A stretch of DNA of 50,393 bases from Syntrophus gentianae (lineage in GTDB: Bacteria > Desulfobacterota > Syntrophia > Syntrophales > Syntrophaceae), in contig NZ_FOBS01000014.1 of NCBI RefSeq assembly GCF_900109885.1, positions 1-50,393 of the forward strand, given 5' to 3'. Under the pieces are notes generated by a model. That model saw only the letters and a program-made list of their open reading frames with translations, did no database searches and had not been told where the DNA came from. Within the stretch, counting starts at the first letter, position 1. Each line of letters starts with the position of its first letter. The position numbers and the translations under genes are program-made. This document shows positions 25,249 through 36,247 of this stretch, in pieces.

Positions 25249-27158
25249 GTACGATAAACACACGAGATGCTCTGAACAAAGCTGCGAAACGGGGGCTCAC
25301 ACAGCTCATGCCGGCAAAGACCAAGATCCTGGTTGGCATGGCGACAAGCGGCATTGCCTCGGGAGCGCAGGAAGTATACGATGCCCTGGAGAAGGAAATA
25401 TCGAAACGCGGTCTGGACATTGTCCTCAGCAAGACGGGCAGTATGGGGATGGACTGCATCGAACCCCTCGTCGACGTGATCGTGCCGGGCAAGCCGCGCC
25501 TTTCCTTCAGCAGGATGACGGCAAAGATGGTTCCCGGCCTTCTGGATCAGGTGGCCAATGGCGGTCTTGGCGAGGTAGCTCCGACCTATCGCATGGATGA
25601 AGAGGAGTTCCTTGTTCAGGGAAAGAAGACAGCCTATTTCAAGGGCGCCGTTCCGGCCGATTACTCCGGGATACCGAAGATCACGGAGCTTCCCTTCTAC
25701 GGCAAGCAGGTAAAGATCGCCCTGCGCAACTGCGGAAGTATTGATCCTGAGAGTATCGAGGAATATGTCGCCAGGGGAGGGTATTCCGCCCTTTATAAAG
25801 CTCTGAAGACCATGAAACCGGGGGAGGTTATCGCTGAGGTGCAGACCTCGGGCCTCCGGGGACGAGGCGGTGGCGGTTTCCCGACGGGTACGAAATGGCA
25901 GAGTTGCCGGGACGCTGAGGGCGAAATCAAATATGTCATCTGCAACGGCGACGAAGGAGATCCGGGGGCGTACATGGACCGGAGCGTCATGGAGGGCGAT
26001 CCCCACAGCGTCCTGGAGGGGATGATCATTGGAGCCTATGCGATCGGCGCCCATGAAGGGTACATTTACGTGCGCAACGAATACCCCCTGGCCGTGGCGA
26101 ACCTCCAGCGAGCCATTGAACAGGCCCGGGAAGCCGGTTTCCTCGGCAACAAGATTTTCGGGACGGGCTTCTCTTTCGATATCAAGATCGGCAAGGGCGC
26201 AGGGGCCTTTGTCTGCGGGGAATCGACGGCCCTCATGGCCTCTCTGGAAGGAAAGGCGGGCGAACCTCGGGCCAAGTACATTCACACAGTTGAACACGGC
26301 CTCTGGGACCGGCCATCCGACCTGAACAACGTGGAGACATGGGCGAACGTTCCCGTCATCATTGCCCGGGGCGGCAAGTGGTTTTCCGAAATCGGTGCGA
26401 AAAACAGCACGGGCACGAAAGTCTTCTCCCTCGTGGGCAAGATCAACAACATCGGCCTTGTGGAAGTACCCATGGGCATCCCGCTCAAAGACATCATTTA
26501 CGATATCGGCGGTGGGATTCCCGGCGGCAGGAAGCTCAAGGCCGTCCAGACAGGGGGTCCGTCTGGCGGCTGCATTCCTGCTACGATGACCGATCTTCCC
26601 GTGGATTTTGACTCTCTCTGGGAAGCCGGTTCCATGATGGGGTCTGGCGGCATGATCGTGATGGACGAGAAGACCTGCATGGTTGACATCGCCCGTTACT
26701 TCATCGAATTTCTCGTATCCGAATCCTGCGGCAAGTGCGTACCCTGCCGGGAGGGAATCTACCGGATGAATGAGATTCTTCATGACATCTGTGCGGGGAA
26801 GGGCAAGAAGGGGGATGTGGAACTCCTGGAACGCATGGCCGAGGGCATCAAGGATGGTTCCCTGTGCGCCCTGGGTGGGAGTGCGCCGAATCCCGTCCTG
26901 AGCACGATCCGCTATTTCCGGGATGAGTACGAAGCACACATCCGGGACAAGAAGTGCCCGGCCGGCGTCTGCAGGGCTCTCATCAAGTTCGGGATCGACG
27001 CGGAGAAATGTACGGGCTGTGGGGCCTGTGCGAAGAAGTGCCCCGTGGAAGCAATCAGCGGCGAGCGGAAGAAGGTCCATGCGATCGACCAGGCGAAATG
27101 CATTCAGTGCGGCGTTTGTAGAGAAACCTGCAAGTTTGATGCGGTAACCGTAGCATAA
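25245..27158 (+). CDS. hndC: NuoF/HndC-type NADH-binding flavoprotein with ferredoxin tail
   Basis: 637 residues from GTG. The NADH/FMN core has RGRGGGGFPTGTKW at about 203, CNGDEGDPGAYMDRS and FVCGESTALMASLEG; the [4Fe-4S] site ESCGKCVPCREG lies at about 494, and two ferredoxin clusters, CTGCGACAKKCP and CIQCGVCRETC, end the chain. This is the layout of the beta subunit of bifurcating hydrogenases and related complexes. The N-terminal thioredoxin-like domain, which in relatives binds a further [2Fe-2S] cluster, is present, but three of its expected cysteines are replaced (ATSGIASGA and TGSMGMDC). Likely electron exchange between NAD(H) and ferredoxin. Confidence 0.93.
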   Translation: MSTINTRDALNKAAKRGLTQLMPAKTKILVGMATSGIASGAQEVYDALEKEISKRGLDIVLSKTGSMGMDCIEPLVDVIVPGKPRLSFSRMTAKMVPGLLDQVANGGLGEVAPTYRMDEEEFLVQGKKTAYFKGAVPADYSGIPKITELPFYGKQVKIALRNCGSIDPESIEEYVARGGYSALYKALKTMKPGEVIAEVQTSGLRGRGGGGFPTGTKWQSCRDAEGEIKYVICNGDEGDPGAYMDRSVMEGDPHSVLEGMIIGAYAIGAHEGYIYVRNEYPLAVANLQRAIEQAREAGFLGNKIFGTGFSFDIKIGKGAGAFVCGESTALMASLEGKAGEPRAKYIHTVEHGLWDRPSDLNNVETWANVPVIIARGGKWFSEIGAKNSTGTKVFSLVGKINNIGLVEVPMGIPLKDIIYDIGGGIPGGRKLKAVQTGGPSGGCIPATMTDLPVDFDSLWEAGSMMGSGGMIVMDEKTCMVDIARYFIEFLVSESCGKCVPCREGIYRMNEILHDICAGKGKKGDVELLERMAEGIKDGSLCALGGSAPNPVLSTIRYFRDEYEAHIRDKKCPAGVCRALIKFGIDAEKCTGCGACAKKCPVEAISGERKKVHAIDQAKCIQCGVCRETCKFDAVTVA

Positions 27159-27169
27159 AGGGTGGCGAG

Positions 27170-27889
27170 ATGGTGAACTTAGTCATAGATGGAAAGAATA
27201 TTGAAGCCGAGGCGGGAACGACAATTCTCGCTGCCGCCCGCGAAAACGGGATCGTCATTCCGACCCTGTGTCACCACGAGTCGGTCGAACCATCCGGTGC
27301 GTGCCGGCTGTGTGTCGTGGAAGTCGCGAAGGGGACGAGAAAACGTATCGTCACCTCCTGCATTTACCTCGTCGAGGACGGTATCGCCGTTGATACGAAG
27401 AGTGAGCGTGTCCTGGGGGTGCGCCGTCTCGTCCTGGAACTGCTCATGGCCAGGTGCCCGACATCGGAAGTGATCAAGGAGATGGCTGCAGAACTGGGTG
27501 TCGCGCCTGAGAAGCGGTTCCGCCCCGACAAGGACAAGGGCAAGTGCGTCCTGTGCCGGCTCTGCGTGAAGACCTGCGAGGATGTGGTGGGTGCTTCCGC
27601 CATCGGGTTCTCCTTCCGCGGCAAAGACAAGATCGTCGGACCTCCCTTTGTGGAGGATTCGGCGGCCTGCATCGGCTGCGGCGCCTGTGCCTATGCCTGC
27701 CCGACGGGGCACATCGAGATGGCCCTCGGCAGCGGTGGCAGCGAGCGCAAGATCTGGGGACGCACCTTCAAGATGGCAGCGTGCAGTGTCTGCGGTCGCT
27801 ATTTCGCCCCGGAGGATCAGCTCCAGTATATCAGCAACAAGACAGGGGTCCCACTCAAGGACCTTGCCGTCTGCATGAGCTGCCGCTAG
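27170..27889 (+). CDS. short NuoG/HndD-like iron-sulfur subunit without hydrogenase domain
   Basis: 239 residues. An N-terminal plant-type [2Fe-2S] domain (LCHHESVEPSGACRLC, about 33-48), then two [4Fe-4S] motifs, CVLCRLCVKTC (about 126-136) and CIGCGACAYACPTG (about 168). A C-terminal four-cysteine unit follows, CSVCGRYFAPEDQL (204-207) and CMSCR (234-237), which looks like a zinc or rubredoxin-like knuckle. In HndD of NADP-reducing hydrogenases this iron-sulfur part continues into the H-cluster domain; here that domain is absent, so the complex is not itself a hydrogenase. Last gene of the porGDAB-hndAC unit. Confidence 0.88.
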   Translation: MVNLVIDGKNIEAEAGTTILAAARENGIVIPTLCHHESVEPSGACRLCVVEVAKGTRKRIVTSCIYLVEDGIAVDTKSERVLGVRRLVLELLMARCPTSEVIKEMAAELGVAPEKRFRPDKDKGKCVLCRLCVKTCEDVVGASAIGFSFRGKDKIVGPPFVEDSAACIGCGACAYACPTGHIEMALGSGGSERKIWGRTFKMAACSVCGRYFAPEDQLQYISNKTGVPLKDLAVCMSCR

Positions 27890-28039
27890 CGCGAAATCCC
27901 CTTGCGCAGGGGTTCCGGTTGTGGTACAAGATGATTTCTTTTCCGGTGATATGCCGGAGGGAGCAGCGGTGTTTTCCGGATTTTGCCTTGAAGGTACCTG
28001 TTGCTTTCTGGAACAGCTGGCAATTAATTTAAAGTCTAC

Positions 28040-28115
28040 TCCTCAGTAGCTCAGTCGGTAGAGCAGATGGCTGTTAACCATCGGGTCCGTGGTTCGAGTC
28101 CGCGCTGGGGAGCCA
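28040..28115 (+). tRNA. tRNA-Asn(GTT)
   Basis: A 76-base tRNA with encoded CCA. Acceptor TCCTCAG pairs with CTGGGGA, D arm AGCTCAGTCGGTAGAGC, anticodon arm GATGG-CTGTTAA-CCATC (anticodon GTT) and T arm with GGTTCGAGTCC. GatCAB encoded later in the window may be needed to charge it if the organism lacks a direct asparaginyl-tRNA synthetase. Confidence 0.95.
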
Positions 28116-28274
28116 ATACATGGCGGAATCGTGTCCTCCCGAAAGGGAGCCGAGTTCCGGTTCTACGCAGAGTGCATCCGCTAAGGCAACGTAGCCGCCT
28201 TTCGGGTGCACTTCTTCTTTTACGATCTTGATTTCTCCTCTATGAGCAGCTTCTAATATTCCTCCCGAAGTCAT
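28116..28274 (-). CDS. doubtful small open frame behind tRNA-Asn
   Basis: From ATG 28272-28274 a minus-strand frame reads MTSGGILEAAHRGEIKIVKE and stays protein-like for about 50 residues, then runs into the tRNA gene (stop at 28074). The first half has the feel of a real conserved protein, but I cannot name it. Its overlap with the tRNA suggests a gene that has lost its end, as happens beside integration sites. The frame may also be accidental. Confidence 0.3.
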
Positions 28275-28413
28275 ATGTTCTTTCTTGTTCTTTTGCCTTG
28301 AAACAGTCTAAAATATAAGAAGAATTGGTCAGGAATCGAATAAGATGAATGATTGACCAATTTCGAGAACAATGCGATATTAAAGATAAAAATACCTTGC
28401 AGAGGTGTACTTT

Positions 28414-28734
28414 ATGCGAAAATCAATTATAGTTGGAATTGCTTCGCTGATCGTTGCCAGTACCTGCATTGCAGCAGGACCTAATCATGATGCGGATAAA
28501 CTCCGCGATCAAGCGGATCAAATCGAGCTTGAGGCCAAGGAAGGCTTTGCGAAAGCGTCCAGCGTCCCGGAAGTTACTAAAATCATGGGAAATGCTCAGC
28601 TAAAATTCTCCCGGCTTCTGATGAATCAGAACAACAGAATTCTTCAGCAGCAGGATAAAATCATGTCGCAGCAGGATAAGATCATTCGACAAAATGATGA
28701 AATTATTCGAATGCTCGATAAAGATTCCAAATAA
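28414..28734 (+). CDS. small secreted coiled-coil protein
   Basis: 106 residues from ATG 28414; GAGGTG is the ribosome site. A clear signal peptide (MRKSIIVGIASLIVASTCIA, cleavage after AIAA-like residues at about 20-22) leads to an all-helical body. The last 40 residues repeat the pattern QQDKI, SQQDKII, RQNDEII in register, a coiled coil. It should be a periplasmic protein; no family is recognised. It stands alone between tRNA-Asn and nifJ with long gaps on both sides. Confidence 0.6.
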   Translation: MRKSIIVGIASLIVASTCIAAGPNHDADKLRDQADQIELEAKEGFAKASSVPEVTKIMGNAQLKFSRLLMNQNNRILQQQDKIMSQQDKIIRQNDEIIRMLDKDSK

Positions 28735-32863
<4,129 letters not shown>

Positions 32864-32930
32864 GCCCATCTTGCTCCACCAGGATGGGACTACAACCTCC
32901 AATCCGCCGCTTGCGGCGGTGATCATATAA

Positions 32931-32965
32931 GAAAGCCTCCGAGGGTGAATTCCTCGGAGGCTTTC
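32931..32965. terminator. bidirectional hairpin terminator between nifJ and the RTX gene
   Basis: GAAAGCCTCCGAGG (32931-32944) pairs perfectly with CCTCGGAGGCTTTC (32952-32965) around a seven-base loop. The T-runs on both sides are weak. It lies between two convergent genes and probably ends both. A second, shorter hairpin, CCGCCGC-TT-GCGGCGG, lies at 32904-32919. Confidence 0.7.
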
Positions 32966-33060
32966 TGTTCTCAGAGATTTTCCATTTTCTTTCCGGGCTT
33001 ATGGAAAGCAGAGCAAAGGATACTCTTTGAATTCTTCCGGATTGATCTGTAAACGGCCTC

Positions 33061-34617
33061 TCAGAGGGTGAAGTCACCCGCTCCAATAGCAGCCAGTCCG
33101 TTCAACTGGATTTCAAGGTCTGCGACTGCGTTACCGTCGCCCCCCAGATCTGCCTGAACGATTATGTCTGAACCGCTGGTGTAATAACGCACTTGACCAT
33201 CGGCAGAATTCGTGAAAGCGCTGATCCCAAGGAAGACGAAGGCGTTGTTTCCAGCGGCCGATGAGCTGGCGTCTATCGATGACAGGTTGATTTCGTCCTG
33301 CCCTATCGTGAAGTCGTTAATGATGTCCCGCAATGCACCTGGCTGACTTTGGGAACATGCAGTGTAATAGAATTGGTCCGCCCCGGCTCCTCCCCACATA
33401 TTGTCCCGGGTCATCCCTCCCCAGAGGAGGTCATTACCATCCTCGCCCCTCAAGATGTCGTTGCCGTTATAGCCGTAAAGATAATCATTGCCATTGCCGC
33501 CATATTCATAGTCGACACCAGCCCCTCCCCGGATCGTGTCGTTGCCAGCGAGGCCGTAAAGAACGGTCGAACCCGAAAAGGCCGTGGCATTGATCGAGTT
33601 GTTGCCTGCACCGCCATATAGAGTAGCCGCCTCGATGCTGTTGAGGGTGTCGGTTCCATTGCCCACGAGTTGGACGTTCGTCAGCGTATAATTGAAATTT
33701 CCCGACTCAGACACCCGGTCAGTCCCGGCACCTCCCTGGATATTGTCGTTGCCCGCCCCTCCCCGCAGGAAGTCATTATCATCGTCGCCCCGCAGGATGT
33801 CGTTGCCGTTATTTCCGTAAAGGGAATCACTGCCATCACCGCCATAGACGCTGTCGGTACCGGTGCCCCCCTGGATGGTATCGTTGCCGTCGAGGCCGTA
33901 AAGAACGGCCGAACCCGAAAAGGCCGTGGCATTGATCGAGTTGTTGCCTGCACCGCCATATAGAGTAGCCGCCTCGATGCTGTTGAGGGTGTCGGTTCCA
34001 TTGCCCACGAGCTGGGCATTGCTCAATGTGTAGTTGAAATTTCCCGACTCAAAAACCCGGTCAATTCCGGCACCTCCCTGGAGATTGTCGTTGCCTGCAC
34101 CACCCCGCAGGAAGTCATTTCCGTCCTCGCCCCGCAGGAAGTCGCTGCTGTTGTTTCCGTAAAGGGAATCACTGCCATCACCGCCATAGATATAGTCGAC
34201 ACTAGAGCCCCCCTGGATGGTGTCGTTGCCAGCGAGACCGTAAAGACTGGTCGAACCCGAAAAGGCCGTGGCGTTGATCGAATTGTTGCCTGCACCGCCA
34301 TAGAGAGAAGCCAACTCTATGCCGCTGAGGGTATCGGTCCCATTGCCCACGAGTTGAGTATTGCTCAGCACATAGTCGAAATTTCCTGACTCATACACCC
34401 GGTCAGTTCCGGCGCCTCCCTGGATTTCATCATTGCCTGCCCCTCCCCAGAGGGTGTCATTGCCGTTATATCCGAAGAGCAGATCGTTACCCACTAATCC
34501 CTGGAGAGTATCATTCCCATTATCACCAAGAATGACGTCATTCAAATTGGTGCCAACTGTGGTGTTATTGTCGTTCAGATTGCCATCGAAAATGTCACTA
34601 AATACTGGATTTGTCAT
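33061..34617 (-). CDS. RTX (calcium-binding nonapeptide repeat) secreted protein built of three long repeats
   Basis: 518 residues, no signal peptide. Nonapeptide repeats of the GGxGxDxLx type (GNDTLQG, GGAGNDNIQGG, YGNNGNDILRG) form calcium-binding beta-rolls. Residues 67-408 are three copies of a 114-residue unit that mixes RTX motifs with a non-RTX insert, NYTLSNAQLVGNGTDTLN. Residues 409-518 resemble the C-terminal domain found in serralysin-like type I secretion substrates, with DIINDFTIGQDEINLS and an ending DFTL. No protease, lipase or other catalytic domain is present, so a structural or adhesive surface role is likely. No type I secretion genes are in the window. A structured leader precedes it. 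Confidence 0.88.
   Translation of the reverse strand: MTNPVFSDIFDGNLNDNNTTVGTNLNDVILGDNGNDTLQGLVGNDLLFGYNGNDTLWGGAGNDEIQGGAGTDRVYESGNFDYVLSNTQLVGNGTDTLSGIELASLYGGAGNNSINATAFSGSTSLYGLAGNDTIQGGSSVDYIYGGDGSDSLYGNNSSDFLRGEDGNDFLRGGAGNDNLQGGAGIDRVFESGNFNYTLSNAQLVGNGTDTLNSIEAATLYGGAGNNSINATAFSGSAVLYGLDGNDTIQGGTGTDSVYGGDGSDSLYGNNGNDILRGDDDNDFLRGGAGNDNIQGGAGTDRVSESGNFNYTLTNVQLVGNGTDTLNSIEAATLYGGAGNNSINATAFSGSTVLYGLAGNDTIRGGAGVDYEYGGNGNDYLYGYNGNDILRGEDGNDLLWGGMTRDNMWGGAGADQFYYTACSQSQPGALRDIINDFTIGQDEINLSSIDASSSAAGNNAFVFLGISAFTNSADGQVRYYTSGSDIIVQADLGGDGNAVADLEIQLNGLAAIGAGDFTL
33394..34419 (-). repeat. three direct tandem repeats of 342 bp inside the RTX gene
   Basis: The unit of 114 codons occurs three times without gap (codons 67-180, 181-294, 295-408). 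Landmarks such as the GGAG-(T/I)-DRV codons recur at exactly 342-base spacing. Copies 2 and 3 are more alike at the DNA level than copy 1 in long stretches, which points to recent duplication or gene conversion. Confidence 0.9.
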
Positions 34618-34638
34618 TGTTCGCCTCCATGATGTTGT

Positions 34639-34725
34639 GGTTGTCGAGACAACCTGTCGTCGAAGTCCTTCGTCTAGGGGCCTGTACCCTTTTTTGCCGT
34701 TGGCGGTTACTATTTTCTTTCCGCC
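34639..34725 (-). promoter_or_regulatory. structured leader of the RTX gene
   Basis: Just upstream of the RTX start lie four hairpins in a row: GGTTGTCGAGACAACC (34639-34654, perfect), CGAAG-TC-CTTCG (34661-34672), GGGGCCTGTACCC (34677-34689) and GGCGG...CCGCC (34702-34725). They would form in the 5' untranslated RNA on the minus strand. I recognise no known riboswitch class. The closest hairpin ends about 20 bases from the start codon and could control ribosome access. Confidence 0.4.
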
Positions 34726-34939
34726 AAAACAACCTCAAGGGGTTCAAAATAGCTGCAGATAATTGGTGAAAGCGTTTAACTTCTACGAGACTATTACACT
34801 AAATTAAAAACCAAAATGCAAATTCTCTGACTACCGAATTGTTACGGAATATATGACAGGAAAAACTGGGATTATGGAAATGGAGTGAAGGATCGCCGAG
34901 GTGATTTGCTGCTCCCCTGCTTGACTGGCGATGCCTTAG

Positions 34940-35059
34940 ACCAAGTTGCCTTCATTCGGTTAACTGCGTCAGCTTCGTCGTCGGCTCCTCGACGTATGAA
35001 GTATACGACTGCGTCGCCTCCTCCTTGCCGCCTTGTTAACCCTTTGAATGCGACTTGGT
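34940..35059. repeat. dispersed palindromic repeat, long copy
   Basis: A 120-base element with 25-base imperfect inverted ends, ACCAAGTTGCCTTCATTCGG (from 34940) and its counterpart ending GAATGCGACTTGGT (to 35059), 19-20 of 25 positions pairing. The centre holds GCTCCTCGACGTATGAAG and TACGACTGCGTCGCC and shows further symmetry. It lies between the RTX leader and the aldolase gene, in the 468-base gap 34618-35085, which holds no supported gene. Related copies lie at 15229-15303 and, decayed, at 41014-41092. Confidence 0.75.
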
Positions 35060-35085
35060 TAGCATCCCGTTTTTATGGTTTGAGG

Positions 35086-36240
35086 TCAAAAGCTTGAAAA
35101 GTACGCTTCCCGGCAGGCATTTTCGATTTCCAGGAGGGCGGAGAAGGCGTCGTTGAAATCGGTTTTACCCACGGTAAAGACCCCGTGTCCGTAGACGATG
35201 ACACCCCGGTGTCGGGTCAGGGCGGGAGGGACGGTATGGCAGAGGCCGTGCGGTCCCGTGCCCACTTCGCCGGGGACGATGGGGATCCCGGCTGCCTGAC
35301 GCGGACGGGGGCAATGGAGGTGGCATTGGCCCCGCAGTTGGCAGTTTTTCTCTTCACAGGCCAGGGAAAGGATGACGGAGAATTTGGGGTGGCCGTGCAG
35401 AATGGTCCGGTGGGCTCCCCCGGCCACAATCGCCCGGTGGGCGCTCAGCTCGCTGGAGGCGGTGATGCCCACGCAGGAGGACCCGTCCAAAGGGACGGGA
35501 TCGATGCAGTCCCGCAGTTCATCCAGGGAGCTGCCCGTCTGGCTGATGTAGAGAATCTCTTCGAAGAGGCAGGAGATGTTGCCGAAATAGGAATCGACAA
35601 GCCGGCAGTCCACCGTGGCCTTTCCCGCTTCTTCCATCGCTGTCAGGACCGCCGCCTCATCCCGGAAGGGGCCGGTCAGGAGAGGAGTTTCCAGCCGGGG
35701 GGGCGGATCGAGGAATTGCACCGCCCGCCGGAAAGCCGCCTGCTGTTCCGGGTTTGAAACGCCTGCCCGGACATCCCGGAGATAATCGGCGAAGAATTTG
35801 ACGAAGCAGGCGAAGCAGGCGGAGCTAAAGGTCACGAAGGCCTGCTCGGGACTGACCGTTCCATAGGTGATGATTCCCCGGCCGGGCAGGATGGCGCATT
35901 TTCGATTTTTCAGGGCTTGGAGAATGTCTGCCGGGGAACGCGACGCTACCACGGGCAGGTCGTGGAGGAATGTTCGGGTCTCCGTGTCCTCCGGATGGAT
36001 GATGCCGGAAGGGGCTGTCCGGGCCAGAAAGTCCACCACGGTACGGTAGGGTTCGGCAGGAGGCGCAAAGAGGAGGGATGAAATGTGCATTCCGGCAAAG
36101 ACCTCCTCGAATAAAGAACGGGATGGATCTTCTCGATTCCAGATAAGTTCGGCGTCCCAGGCGCCCAGCAAGGGGGCGCCCGCTTCTGCCAGCCCCGAGC
36201 GGACCAGTTTGTCGGCGTATTTCCGGATCAAGCGTTCCAT
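35086..36240 (-). CDS. class II aldolase/adducin-domain protein, apparently two-domain
   Basis: 384 residues from ATG 36238-36240, with GGTGAG upstream. The C-terminal half is a class II aldolase domain: HRAIVAGGAHRTILHGHPKF with the metal-binding HGH at about 280, and YGHGVFTVGKTDFNDAF near the end. The N-terminal half carries a second, degenerate copy-like region (PEDTETRTFLHDLPVV, PGRGIITYG). A CxxxxQLRGQCHLHCP segment between them is cysteine-rich and unusual. Known single-domain members cleave sugar phosphates such as fuculose-1-phosphate. It begins seven bases after the aldehyde oxidoreductase gene ends, so the two act together or are at least co-expressed. Substrate unknown. Confidence 0.82.
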   Translation of the reverse strand: MERLIRKYADKLVRSGLAEAGAPLLGAWDAELIWNREDPSRSLFEEVFAGMHISSLLFAPPAEPYRTVVDFLARTAPSGIIHPEDTETRTFLHDLPVVASRSPADILQALKNRKCAILPGRGIITYGTVSPEQAFVTFSSACFACFVKFFADYLRDVRAGVSNPEQQAAFRRAVQFLDPPPRLETPLLTGPFRDEAAVLTAMEEAGKATVDCRLVDSYFGNISCLFEEILYISQTGSSLDELRDCIDPVPLDGSSCVGITASSELSAHRAIVAGGAHRTILHGHPKFSVILSLACEEKNCQLRGQCHLHCPRPRQAAGIPIVPGEVGTGPHGLCHTVPPALTRHRGVIVYGHGVFTVGKTDFNDAFSALLEIENACREAYFSSF

Positions 36241-36247
36241 GGCGCAC

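Noticed and set aside
25221-27080. Long open frame of 619 codons on the minus strand opposite hndC, and similar long antisense frames opposite gatA, the metallo-beta-lactamase gene and the por genes
   Set aside because: They lie exactly over well-recognised genes, have no family motifs and come from GC-rich codon bias.
33394-34419. Repeat array taken as CRISPR or satellite
   Set aside because: The period is 342 bases, the frame is open throughout and the translation is RTX protein, so it is an internal gene duplication.
34618-34760. c-di-GMP (GEMM) riboswitch in the RTX leader
   Set aside because: The region has hairpins and an ACGGCAAA stretch, but the conserved GACGCAAAGCC core and the order of helices do not match. 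Kept as an unknown structured leader.
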